This document shows positions 15,365 to 23,578 of a stretch of DNA of 39,354 bases, in pieces (position 1 is the stretch's first letter; every line of letters begins with the position of its first letter). Origin of the DNA: Rhodanobacteraceae bacterium. Lineage in GTDB: Bacteria > Pseudomonadota > Gammaproteobacteria > Xanthomonadales > Xanthomonadaceae. The notes under the pieces are model-generated. The model ran no database searches. It saw nothing but the letters and a program-made list of their open reading frames with translations, and had not been told where the DNA came from. The translations under genes were made by a program, and so were the position numbers. The stretch lies in the NCBI GenBank assembly GCA_024233975.1, contig JACKOX010000026.1, positions 1 to 39,354 on the forward strand, written 5' to 3'.

Positions 15365-16737
15365 CGTTCAAGCAGCGTCTTGCCGGGTGGCTGCCAATCA
15401 CCCTGCTGGCCACGGCCTGCGCGTGGTTCACGCTGTGGCTGTTCTGGCCGGGCTACATGAGCTGGGATTCGGCTGACCAGTGGCGACAGGCGCTGAGCGG
15501 CGACTTCAACGACATCGCCCCGCCAGTGATGGGCCTGATCTGGCGCCAGATTGACCGCCTGATTCCCGGCCCAGGCGGCATGCTGTTGCTGCAGGTCCTG
15601 TTGTGGTGGGGCTGCATCGCCTTCGCCGTGTACATGACCCAGATCGGTCGACCGCGACGCGCGACCCTTCTTCTGCTGGCCATCGGCTTCTGGCCGGCCC
15701 TGTGGGCGGTTCTGCCGCATATCTGGAAAGACGTGTGGATGGCGCTGGCCTTTACCGGCGCGCTGCTACTCCTGCTGCAGGAAAGCCGGCATCCCTCGCG
15801 CGGGCTACGCGCCGGATCAATCCTGCTGCTGGCAATCGGCTGCGCGTTCCGCCACAACGCCATCCTCGGCACCCTGCCAATACTCTGGTGGATCGCTACG
15901 CGGGAGCTTTCCGGTCTCGCCGCCCGCCCGCGACCGTCTCGCCGACTCGCCTTGCTCCAGCGCCCACTGCTGACCGCAGCGCTGGCGCTGGCTGTCATGC
16001 TTGCCGCAGGTCTGCCGACGCGACTGGCCGGCGCACAGCGCATCCACGATCAATGGGCCGTGGTTTCCATCTGGGACATGGCGGCCATCTCGCTGCATGA
16101 GGAGCAGATGCTGGTGCCCTCGGCGCTCATCAATCGCCCCTTCACGCTGGATGAACTGCGCGGGAAGTTCACGGCATACAGCAACACCACCATCTTCGGC
16201 ACCGGCATGTTCCGCAACCCGTTCTTCGGCGAGCTGACGACCGATGAGCGGCGGGCGGTCTATTCGGGATGGCTGGGTCTGGCCTGGGACCATCCTGGCG
16301 CCTATCTTGCGCACCGCGGACGTCTATCGGCGCTGTTGTTCGGGCTTGATCCAGCAGGCCTGCCCGACTCCCTCGTGCTATCGCCAAGACTGGTTCATCT
16401 GGAAGGGAATCCCGCGTTGCAGCCAGAACGACCGCGGCTGCAGCGCCGGGTGCAGGATTGGCTCAATGCTCGTATCGATGGGCCTTTCTTCGCCGGCTGG
16501 ATCTATGCACTCGCGGCGCTGGCACTTGCAATCCTTGGTTGGCGACAGCGCGACCGCCATGCACACGACGGCCTGGCTTCCGTGGCTGCCACATCCGGAC
16601 TGTTGTATGCGCTACCGCTCTGCGTGCTCAGCGGCAGCGCCGAATTCCGCTACCTGTTCTGGATGATCCTGTCGGTGGGGCTTGCTGCCCTGCTGGCGTT
16701 CTCGTCGCCCGCAACCCGCGAGGCTGATAGCAACTAG
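15361..16737 (+). CDS. Polytopic membrane protein, probable GT-C-like glycosyltransferase or related
   Basis: The 458-residue protein begins with GTG overlapping the zapE stop by four bases. It has about nine to ten hydrophobic segments, including one near the N-terminus (about 10-28), several between 80 and 220 and two or three after 370. A first-loop motif GYMSWDSADQW (Asp36) resembles the Asp-containing loop of DUF6020 and other GT-C membrane glycosyltransferases, and a WKDVWMALAF motif follows near residue 122. A large soluble loop lies at about 225-370. A role in transferring a lipid-linked sugar across or at the inner membrane is inferred only from this architecture. Its stop codon shares four bases with the convergent gene that follows. 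Confidence 0.65.
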   Translation: MTFKQRLAGWLPITLLATACAWFTLWLFWPGYMSWDSADQWRQALSGDFNDIAPPVMGLIWRQIDRLIPGPGGMLLLQVLLWWGCIAFAVYMTQIGRPRRATLLLLAIGFWPALWAVLPHIWKDVWMALAFTGALLLLLQESRHPSRGLRAGSILLLAIGCAFRHNAILGTLPILWWIATRELSGLAARPRPSRRLALLQRPLLTAALALAVMLAAGLPTRLAGAQRIHDQWAVVSIWDMAAISLHEEQMLVPSALINRPFTLDELRGKFTAYSNTTIFGTGMFRNPFFGELTTDERRAVYSGWLGLAWDHPGAYLAHRGRLSALLFGLDPAGLPDSLVLSPRLVHLEGNPALQPERPRLQRRVQDWLNARIDGPFFAGWIYALAALALAILGWRQRDRHAHDGLASVAATSGLLYALPLCVLSGSAEFRYLFWMILSVGLAALLAFSSPATREADSN

Positions 16738-17285
16738 GACGGCTTGCGGACGTAAAGGCCATCAAACACCGTCTGCCAGTCGGCCTCGCCTTTCCGGACC
16801 TCCCAGTGCTGGCGCACGGTGCCGTCGGGGTTGGGTGTCCAGGTGACGCGCTGCGGGTCCATGCCGCTGCCATCGGCGGCAGGCAGCTTGCCGTGCAGCA
16901 CCATCGCACCCTCCTCGATGCCTCCGACAAGGTGCAGCACCATGCCGGTGCCACTGACCCAGAACTGGTGCCACTTCCCATCGTTGCGGTCGTAGGCGCT
17001 GTAGCTGACGCCGGTTCCGCCACCCGCGCCGGTCCAGTGTTCGTTGATGGCGCAGCCGTTTTCCACCGCGTCGATGCGGTTGGCGCCGATCTGCCTGTCG
17101 CCGCTCATCACCACCCAGTCACCGATCCAGAAATCGAACTGGTGGTGCAGGGCGTCCTCGCAGCTGGGAACAGCGGGCTTGGTCACGGCGGCCTCCTGGC
17201 CTTCGGCCATCACGTGGATCGAGAAGCAGACGGCGACAAACAATGGCAGCGCCATCGAAAGACGCTTGGACAGGTTGGGGCGCAT
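16734..17285 (-). CDS. Small secreted DUF1579-like protein
   Basis: The 183-residue product has an N-terminal signal peptide (about 1-27, ALPLFVAVCFSIHVMA). The mature part contains HHQFDFWIGDWVV, the FxFW-G-W pattern of the DUF1579/lipocalin-like group, followed by alternating strands ending in DGLYVRKPS. Two Cys (about 41 and 78) could form a disulphide. Function is unknown; related proteins are small beta-barrel secreted proteins. A GGAG about ten bases before the ATG supports the start. It overlaps the previous convergent gene by four bases (CTAG, both stops) and is divergent from the YkgJ-like gene. Confidence 0.72.
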   Translation of the reverse strand: MRPNLSKRLSMALPLFVAVCFSIHVMAEGQEAAVTKPAVPSCEDALHHQFDFWIGDWVVMSGDRQIGANRIDAVENGCAINEHWTGAGGGTGVSYSAYDRNDGKWHQFWVSGTGMVLHLVGGIEEGAMVLHGKLPAADGSGMDPQRVTWTPNPDGTVRQHWEVRKGEADWQTVFDGLYVRKPS

Positions 17286-17500
17286 GTCGATCTCCAGGAT
17301 GTCTGGCGGCCAGCATACGGGCCGGGATGGCGCCCCCGTGCTGGATGGCCGGATTCGCGCAATCGCTGTCTGATCCGTGAAGGGCCGGCTTCACGCCCGG
17401 GGGACTTGCACGCAGGCCCGAGCTGTCGAAAAATTCGCGCCGACGCGGTTCCCGCGTGGCTCTGCCTCCGGCCCGGAGGTGCACTTGTGGCGTCCGCGTC

Positions 17501-17926
17501 ATGCAACATCCCTGCCTTTCCTGCGGCGCCTGCTGCGCCTGCTTCCGGGTGTCGTTCCACTGGTCGGAGTCCGATCCCGATCTTGGCGGCATCGTGCCTG
17601 CCGAACTGACGGTCAAACTCGACCCGCACCGTGTCGCCATGCGCGGCACCGAAGGCGGACCAACGCCGCGCTGCGTGGCGCTGGCCGGCACCATCGGCGT
17701 CGACGGCCACTGCGGCATCTACCCACAGCGCCCCAGCGTCTGCCGAGAGGTCGAGCCGGCCTGGGAGTTCGACCGCGCCAGCCCGCAGTGCGACAAGGGC
17801 CGACTTCGCCACGGTCTTGAACCACTGACGCCGGAGGTCTGGATCGAATACCGGCGCAATCTGGTCGCCGACAACGATCCGAACCATGAATCCGGGCATC
17901 CGCCCACCGCGCCGCGCGCCGCCTGA
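17501..17926 (+). CDS. YkgJ-family cysteine-cluster protein
   Basis: I place the start at ATG 17501, where the conserved part begins (MQHPCLSCGACCACF); the open frame reaches a GTG at 17456 but the extra residues look unrelated. The 141-residue protein has Cys at C-x2-C-x2-CC near its N-terminus and further Cys in PRCVAL, DGHCGIYPQRPSVCRE and PQCDKGR, the arrangement of the YkgJ/UPF0153 family, thought to bind Zn or an Fe-S cluster. It is small and soluble, with no signal peptide. The function of the family is unresolved. It sits alone in the divergent interval after the DUF1579-like gene. Confidence 0.8.
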   Translation: MQHPCLSCGACCACFRVSFHWSESDPDLGGIVPAELTVKLDPHRVAMRGTEGGPTPRCVALAGTIGVDGHCGIYPQRPSVCREVEPAWEFDRASPQCDKGRLRHGLEPLTPEVWIEYRRNLVADNDPNHESGHPPTAPRAA

Positions 17927-18004
17927 TCGACCGCACGAGACCCTTCCCGCGCCGGATGTGGCAGCATCGCCCTGCGATTTCGCAATCACAGGGAGAGAGG
18001 ATCG

Positions 18005-19231
18005 ATGACGGGTAGCGCACCGCTGTTGTGGCAGAAGACGCCGGAAACCGGCCATTTCATCAACTCGGTGGCCTGCAGTGCGGACGGCACGCGGGTGATT
18101 GCCGGCACCTTCCTGCACACCTATCCCAAGAGCGACGCCTACGCGACGACCTTCGCCAAGCGCCGCGGCCTGCAGGCCGACATCGATCTCGACACCACCG
18201 GCATGTTCCACACCTATTGCTGGGACTATCAGGGCAACCTGCTGTGGTCGGTGCTGAGCTCCACCTACGAAGGCGTGTACTGGGTGGCCATGTCAGCCGA
18301 CGGCAACGTCGCGGCGAGTGGCGGCTGGTACAGCCAGAGTCCATTGAACGGCTACATCGCGGCCTATGACGCCGGCACTGGCGCGCCGCTGATGCCGAAC
18401 TACCCGACCGACTCACGGGTCAACCAGGTCGCGCTGTCCGCCAACGGCACCGTGCTGGCGGCTGCCAGCAACAGGCTGCACCTGTTCATCAACACCGGCT
18501 CTGGTTTTCCGGGCACGCCGTGGGAATGGACGCCGCCGCCGTCCAGCACCGGCGACGACGTCAACGTCATCGCCTGCGGCGTTTCCGCCGACGGTCAGTA
18601 CGTCTGCGCCGGCACTTCCAGCGGCAAGGTCGTTCTGTTCAAGATCGCGAACGGTGCGGTAACGCAGACCTCGCCCACCTGGCCGACGACCGACGATGGC
18701 AGCATCGTCCATAGCCTGGCGATGGCGACCAATGGCGCCGGCTTTGCCGCCGGCATGTCCGCCGGGCAGTTCGGCTATTTCGACTGCGCCAGCTTCCTCA
18801 CCAGCGGCACACCGACCTGGGTCAACACGCTCAGCGGCAATGCCGGTGCGGTCTATGGCGTCGGCATCGCGGGTGATGCCGGTACCGTGAGCGTCGTGGT
18901 GAATACCGGCGATACCGGCGAAGTCGCGGCCTATAGCAACGCCGGCGTCCAGGCGGCCCAGCTCTGGCTGCGCGACCTGCCGGCCAACCCCAACGAAACC
19001 AGCATCGACGGCCGCGGCATCTGGGTGGCCACCGCCGATGGCCATCCCGACGGCACGCCCGGTCACTTCACCCTGTTCAACGCCAGCAGCGGCGACCAGG
19101 TCTGGCAGTTCACCACCGGCAACATGAGCTGGCCGATCCAGCTGTCCGAAAACGGCCGCGTATGCGTCGCCGGCTCGGATGACGGCAGCGTGTATTTCTT
19201 TGCGCCGTTGCTGCTTTGCCCGGAAGAGTGA
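18005..19231 (+). CDS. WD40/PQQ-like beta-propeller protein
   Basis: The 408-residue protein has no signal peptide or membrane segment. It shows about seven to eight blade-like repeats with short hydrophobic strands closed by G-T/S turns, for example SVACSADGTRVIAGT, VAMSADGNVAASGG, VALSANGTVLAAAS, GVSADGQYVCAGTSSGKVVLF and LSENGRVCVAGSDDGSVYFF. This is the WD40/quinoprotein-propeller pattern, probably a protein- or ligand-binding scaffold; no catalytic motif or PQQ-binding residues can be assigned. A GGAGAGAGG ends a few bases before the ATG. The gene ends eight bases from the convergent mnmG stop. No function is proposed. Confidence 0.78.
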   Translation: MTGSAPLLWQKTPETGHFINSVACSADGTRVIAGTFLHTYPKSDAYATTFAKRRGLQADIDLDTTGMFHTYCWDYQGNLLWSVLSSTYEGVYWVAMSADGNVAASGGWYSQSPLNGYIAAYDAGTGAPLMPNYPTDSRVNQVALSANGTVLAAASNRLHLFINTGSGFPGTPWEWTPPPSSTGDDVNVIACGVSADGQYVCAGTSSGKVVLFKIANGAVTQTSPTWPTTDDGSIVHSLAMATNGAGFAAGMSAGQFGYFDCASFLTSGTPTWVNTLSGNAGAVYGVGIAGDAGTVSVVVNTGDTGEVAAYSNAGVQAAQLWLRDLPANPNETSIDGRGIWVATADGHPDGTPGHFTLFNASSGDQVWQFTTGNMSWPIQLSENGRVCVAGSDDGSVYFFAPLLLCPEE

Positions 19232-19239
19232 GTGCGACT

Positions 19240-21126
19240 TCAGGCGACCCGGCTATCGCGATACCGTACCAGGTGCACCAGCAGTAGCGAGATAGCCGCT
19301 GGGGTGACGCCGGAAATGCGCTGCGCCTGGCCGACACTGTCCGGGCGCACGGTTTCCAGCTTCTGGCGGACTTCGGCGGAGAGGCCGCGCACGGCGGCGT
19401 AGTCGAAGCCATTCGGTATCACGGTGGATTCGTTGCGCTGCTGGCGGGCGATCTCGACGTTCTGGCGATCAAGGTAGCCGGCGTACTTGCTGTCGATCTC
19501 GACCTGCAGCGCCACGTCCTCGGCGGCAACGCCGGGACCGATGCCGTCGACCTGCATCAGCTTGTCGTAATCGAGCTCGGGACGACGCAGCAGGTCGCGG
19601 GCGCTGGCTTCGCGGCTCAGCGTGATGCCGTGCGTGGATTGCAGTGCTGTCGCCAGCGCATTGCCCGGCGCGACGTTGAGTGAGTCCAATCGTGCACCTT
19701 CGGTGGCGATGGCTTCGCGTCGCTCGCTGAACGCGGCCCAGCGGGCATCGTCCACCAGGCCCAACTCGCGACCGGTTTCGGTCAGGCGCAGGTCGGCGTT
19801 GTCCTCGCGCAGCTGCAGCCGGTACTCGGCGCGCGAGGTAAACATGCGATACGGCTCCTGCGTGCCGTTGCGGATCAGGTCGTCGATCAGCACGCCGATA
19901 TAGGCCTGGTCGCGACGCGGCGTCCATGGCGCTTCGTCCCGCGAAGCGCGTGCGGCGTTGAGGCCGGCGATCAGGCCCTGAGCGCCGGCTTCCTCGTAGC
20001 CGGTGGTGCCGTTGATCTGGCCGGCAAGGAACAGACCGGGGATCGCCTTGGTTTCCAGTGACGCGCGCAGGCCGCGTGGGTCGAAATAGTCGTACTCGAT
20101 GGCGTAACCCGGACGGCTGATGTGCGCGTTCTCCAGACCCGGAATGCTGCGGACGAGATCCAATTGCACATCGAAGGGCAGCGAGGTGGAGATGCCGTTC
20201 GGATAGAACTCGCTGACACCCAGGCCTTCCGGCTCCAGGAAAATCTGGTGCGAACTCTTGTCGGCGAAGCGCACCACCTTGTCCTCGATGGACGGGCAGT
20301 AGCGCGGACCAACGCCCTCGATCTGGCCGCTGTACATCGGTGAGCGATGCAGCGCGGCGCGGATGATGTCGTGGGTGCGCTCGCCGGTGTGGGTGATCCA
20401 GCACGGGCGTTGCTCGGGATGCTGGTCGCGGCTGCCGAGGAAGCTGAACACCGGTCGCGGCTCGTCGCCGGGCTGCTCCTGCAGCTGCGAGAAATCGATG
20501 CTGAGACCGTCGATGCGCGGCGGCGTGCCGGTCTTAAGGCGGTCCGCACCCAGTGGCAGCTCGCGCAGGCGCTTTGCCAGCGTCGATGCCGGCGGATCAC
20601 CGGCCCTGCCGCCATCGCTCTGGCGCTCGCCGATATGGATGCGCCCACCAAGGAAGGTGCCGGCGGTCAACACCACGTTCGGCGCGTGGAAGTCCACGCC
20701 CATGGCGGTACGGACACCGCTGACTCGACCGCTCTCCAGCAGCAGGTCGTCCACCGCCTGCTGGAACAGCTCGAGGTTCGGCTGCGATTCGACGGCACGA
20801 CGAACGGCGGCCCGATACAGGTTGCGATCCGCCTGGCAGCGCGTGGCGCGTACCGCCGGACCCTTGCGCGCGTTCAGGCGACGCCACTGGATCCCGGCCG
20901 CGTCCGCTGCCTGCGCCATCACGCCACCGAGCGCGTCGATCTCGCGCACCAGATGGCCCTTGCCGATGCCACCAATGGCCGGGTTGCAGCTCATCTGGCC
21001 GACGGTCTCGATGTTGTGGGTCAGCAGCAGCGTGCGCGCACCCGAACGTGCCGCGGCCAATGCGGCCTCGGTGCCGGCGTGGCCGCCACCGACCACAATC
21101 ACGTCATAGCTGTTCGGATACTTCAT
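19240..21126 (-). CDS. mnmG: tRNA uridine-34 5-carboxymethylaminomethylation enzyme MnmG (GidA)
   Basis: I choose the ATG at 21126 ([15 protein letters not shown]), giving 628 residues, the usual MnmG length; an upstream ATG at 21153 would add nine residues. The N-terminal FAD-binding motif [17 protein letters not shown], the [23 protein letters not shown] region, [26 protein letters not shown] and [26 protein letters not shown]-like segments are characteristic. With MnmE, MnmG installs the cmnm5 group on U34 of tRNAs in the cytosol. The usual neighbour rsmG is not adjacent; the gene here is bounded by the propeller gene and a non-coding gap. The C-terminal ATPASISLL-like helix ends the protein normally. 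Confidence 0.95.
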   Translation of the reverse strand: [628 protein letters not shown]

Positions 21127-21565
21127 CGTCGTTCCAGGATTCATTGCCGGCACCGTCGCCGACTACGCTAGCGCGTCTGCAGTCCCAAGCGTCAGTACGA
21201 TCGAATGCCGCACCGAGCTTCGTTGCAGGCATTGGGTATGAGCATGTCGCATAGCGTCATTTTCCGACAGGAAGTTGCTGTATGCCAGTGATATCCCGGG
21301 CAAAAATGGGCGCACCACTGCAATCCCGGGCTGGCACGAAGCCTGCATGGAACATCCCGCACCCGCGACGGCAGGTCACAAGACCGGCTGAATGAACAGG
21401 GATCGGCCAAGCGCGCCGCGGGGAAGCAGTCAGGCGCCGACCGGAAGGGGTGGTGGCCCTGAATCCCCGGTTCGGGCGGCAGCGCCATCAGGCTGCTGTC
21501 GCCCGGACTTTCAGTGGGGTACCGGCTCGCCACAGCCAATCCGCCGCGAAAACCCGCCTCGAATA

Positions 21566-21597
21566 CGAAAACGCCGCCCAACCGGGCGGCGTTTTCG
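21566..21597. terminator. Strong bidirectional terminator hairpin
   Basis: A 14-bp perfect stem (cgaaaacgccgccc / gggcggcgttttcg) closed by a four-base loop carries T-rich arms on both strands. This is the classic form of a two-way intrinsic terminator. It sits 327 bases downstream of the minus-strand lipoprotein stop and 440 bases upstream of mnmG. Confidence 0.8.
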
Positions 21598-21603
21598 CTT
21601 CTG

Positions 21604-21667
21604 AAAAAGTCGACGCCCGGCGGTCTTTGGAACAGGGGGAATCCAGGGGACCGTATGCCGGGCGTCG
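21604..21667 (-). ncRNA. Long imperfect hairpin with U-run, candidate sRNA terminator or structured RNA end
   Basis: An 11-bp perfect inverted repeat (cgacgcccggc at 21611-21621, gccgggcgtcg at 21657-21667) encloses a second ggtc/gacc and a tgga/tcca pairing. On the minus strand the stem is followed directly by gactttttcag, a five-T run at 21604-21608. This could be the 3' end of a small transcript, a 3'-UTR terminator of the lipoprotein gene, or a standalone RNA. No promoter is evident, so the 5' end is unknown. Confidence 0.35.
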
Positions 21668-21857
21668 AGCAGCTGCTGTCGTTTGGTCTCCGGTCAGCGA
21701 CTCGTTGCCTCTTCGCGCTTGTCCGCGATGGACGAGGAGCCTTGCCGGGATGCGACGCATTGCGTCAGCTTGGAGCCGATGATGCGCCGCGATTTTGATA
21801 GGTGCAAGCGATCAGAGGGGCATATTTGGCGACTGTTCAGGCGATAAAGCCAGAAGC

Positions 21858-21888
21858 GTGAACCAGCACACACTTCATGCTGGTTCAC
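21858..21888 (-). terminator. 11-bp hairpin just after the Tyr-rich lipoprotein stop
   Basis: gtgaaccagca / tgctggttcac form a perfect 11-bp stem with a nine-base loop, starting 35 bases after the stop at 21924 on the minus strand. The following bases (gcttctggcttta) are only moderately T-rich, so it may be a weak terminator, a 3'-end stabiliser or an inverted-repeat binding site. Confidence 0.45.
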
Positions 21889-21923
21889 CCGTGCCGCCCG
21901 CCGCGTTTGCCCCACCGATACGA

Positions 21924-23393
21924 TCAGTCATCCCCGCTTCGCGACGAGCGCGCGCTTCGCACCCGGCTGCTACTGCTGGAGCGCGATGACTTCTTGCCCG
22001 ACGACGAGGAAGAGGACGAAGAGGAGCGGCTTCCGCTGCTCGGCTCGCTGCGAACCGCGGGAGCCGGCCGGCTCTCCACCCGCGGCGGAGCGCGATAGCT
22101 GTCGACGGAGCGAGTCGGCATGCTGCTCTGGCGCTGGACATCGATGACCGGCGCCGGCCGCGAATAGCGGCTGCTGTCCACCTCGCGGCTCGGCGCCGCA
22201 TAGATTGCTTCGCGGCGCGCGCTGCTGCTCCGGTTTGCCGGCTGCGGCGAAGAGCGATAGACGTTGCTGCGTGTCGTCGAGCTGCCGACGTCGCGGCTGC
22301 GCGTCACCGTACGCGAACGGATCGTCGGCGCACTCTCCTGGGACGTACGTGGTGCCTGCACGCTGTTGGAGTAACGCGTCCGCGCCGGAATCTGGCTCTC
22401 GTGATCCGGCACGGCGCGGCGATAGCGACGCACGTCCTGGGCAGCGTCCATCATGTTGCTCTGGTTGCTGGCCGGCTTCGCGGCACGCTGGCTCGTCGTC
22501 GGCCGGGTGTAGGTGCGGACGCCACCGCGCTCCAGCGACGGACTCACGCCGCGGTCATTGCGGACATCCAGCGCCGGCTTGGCGTTGGTCGTCGTGCGCC
22601 GATACTCCGCGTTGCGCACCAGCTCATCGCGCGCCACGCGATTGCGATCGACGCTGCCGCTGCGGGCATTGCCGCTGACATTCGCCGTATTGGCAGTCTG
22701 TCCCGACGGGTAGTAGGCAGCACGTGGGCCGCGTCGATCCGGCGACGTGGTCGGATAGGCACCACCATTGCGGAATGCCGCACTGCCCAGCTGGCCACGC
22801 TCCTGGTTGCGCAGGGCCACGACCCGCTCGGCTTCGTTGCGGGCGCTGCCGTAACGCGGGCGATCGTTGTGCCGGTCGTGGTAGTGCGAGTGCTGGCTGT
22901 ACCACGGATACCAGTCGTAGTAGTTGTCCGCCCAACTGTAGCGGTACGGCGAATAGGCCATGTAACCGCCGTACGAATAGCCCCAGCCGCTGCGATAGCT
23001 GTTACCCCAGGTCAGCGACAGGCTCCAGTAGTCACGGGGGAAATAGGTAACGCCGTAGTAGTAGCCCGGGTAGTAGTAGGGGTCCACGTACCAGTGGCTG
23101 ATCGGCCAGAAAATCGAGTAGTAGGCCGGCCACATCAGGTAGTCCGACGCATAGCCGTAGCCAGCGTAACCACCACCGTAATAGTCACCGTAATAGTAGT
23201 CGCCGCCGGCGTAGCCACCGTCGTAATAGCGGTCGCGGTAATAGCCATCGTCGGCGTAACCGCCATCGTAGTAGCGGCCATCGTCGTAGTAGCCGCTGTC
23301 GCCGTAATAACGGCCGTCACGGTAGTAGTCGGACGACGTGGTGGCGCAGCCGCCCAGGGCAGCCAGCGCCAATAGCAGCAGGAAACGCGTCAT
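21924..23393 (-). CDS. Tyr-rich / Ser-Arg-rich predicted lipoprotein
   Basis: The 489-residue product has a lipobox LGGC (Cys about 16) after MTRFLLLLALAA, so it is a predicted lipoprotein. Residues about 20-85 are a low-complexity stretch of Tyr, Asp and Gly units such as RYYDGGYADDGYY. About 85-180 is an aromatic-rich, more ordered segment with WPISHWYVDPYY and WGYSYGGYMAYSPYRYSW. The remainder is Arg-, Ser- and Thr-rich and disordered, with repeated R-x-R-pattern segments and a run of nine Ser near residue 462. Related proteins are known in Xanthomonadales only as hypothetical Tyr-rich lipoproteins; I cannot assign a function. It is divergent from the EamA transporter gene. The basic Arg/Ser-rich tail would suit binding to anionic polymers, but this is inference. 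Confidence 0.72.
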   Translation of the reverse strand: MTRFLLLLALAALGGCATTSSDYYRDGRYYGDSGYYDDGRYYDGGYADDGYYRDRYYDGGYAGGDYYYGDYYGGGYAGYGYASDYLMWPAYYSIFWPISHWYVDPYYYPGYYYGVTYFPRDYWSLSLTWGNSYRSGWGYSYGGYMAYSPYRYSWADNYYDWYPWYSQHSHYHDRHNDRPRYGSARNEAERVVALRNQERGQLGSAAFRNGGAYPTTSPDRRGPRAAYYPSGQTANTANVSGNARSGSVDRNRVARDELVRNAEYRRTTTNAKPALDVRNDRGVSPSLERGGVRTYTRPTTSQRAAKPASNQSNMMDAAQDVRRYRRAVPDHESQIPARTRYSNSVQAPRTSQESAPTIRSRTVTRSRDVGSSTTRSNVYRSSPQPANRSSSARREAIYAAPSREVDSSRYSRPAPVIDVQRQSSMPTRSVDSYRAPPRVESRPAPAVRSEPSSGSRSSSSSSSSSGKKSSRSSSSSRVRSARSSRSGDD

Positions 23394-23521
23394 CGCATTT
23401 CTCCCCCTTTGGTGGATCTCGCCCCATCTTGGACGAAAGCGGTGAATCGGTCATGAACTCCACCAGAATGGCCGGATATCCGTTCAGTTTCACGCTGCTC
23501 GCCGTTCGTGACGGACGTCGC

Positions 23522-23551
23522 TTGTGGGTCCGCAGGGGCGGGTGCTACGTT
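23522..23551 (+). promoter_or_regulatory. Possible promoter for the EamA transporter
   Basis: TTGTGG at 23522-23527 and TACGTT at 23546-23551 lie 18 bases apart. This would start transcription close to 23558 and leave about 20 bases before ATG 23579, which supports that start over the upstream TTG/ATG options. Confidence 0.35.
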
Positions 23552-23578
23552 GCCGGCCCTCTTGTCGCGGATGTGCTC

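Larger units (their letters stand above)
21127..21923. other. 797-bp non-coding gap upstream of mnmG, with hairpins
   Basis: No convincing gene is present: the open frames here are short, compositionally odd and cover both strands without shared motifs. The part nearest mnmG (21127-21560) holds the presumed mnmG leader; near 21282-21340 a TGCCAG / CTGGCA pair flanks two CCCGGG units that could pair. The part nearest the lipoprotein gene holds three strong hairpins listed separately. I recognise no tRNA, riboswitch or mobile element. Confidence 0.6.

Noticed and set aside
21192..21798. Small open frames in the gap upstream of mnmG
   Set aside because: They overlap one another on both strands, have skewed composition, no ribosome binding sites and cross the strong terminator hairpin.
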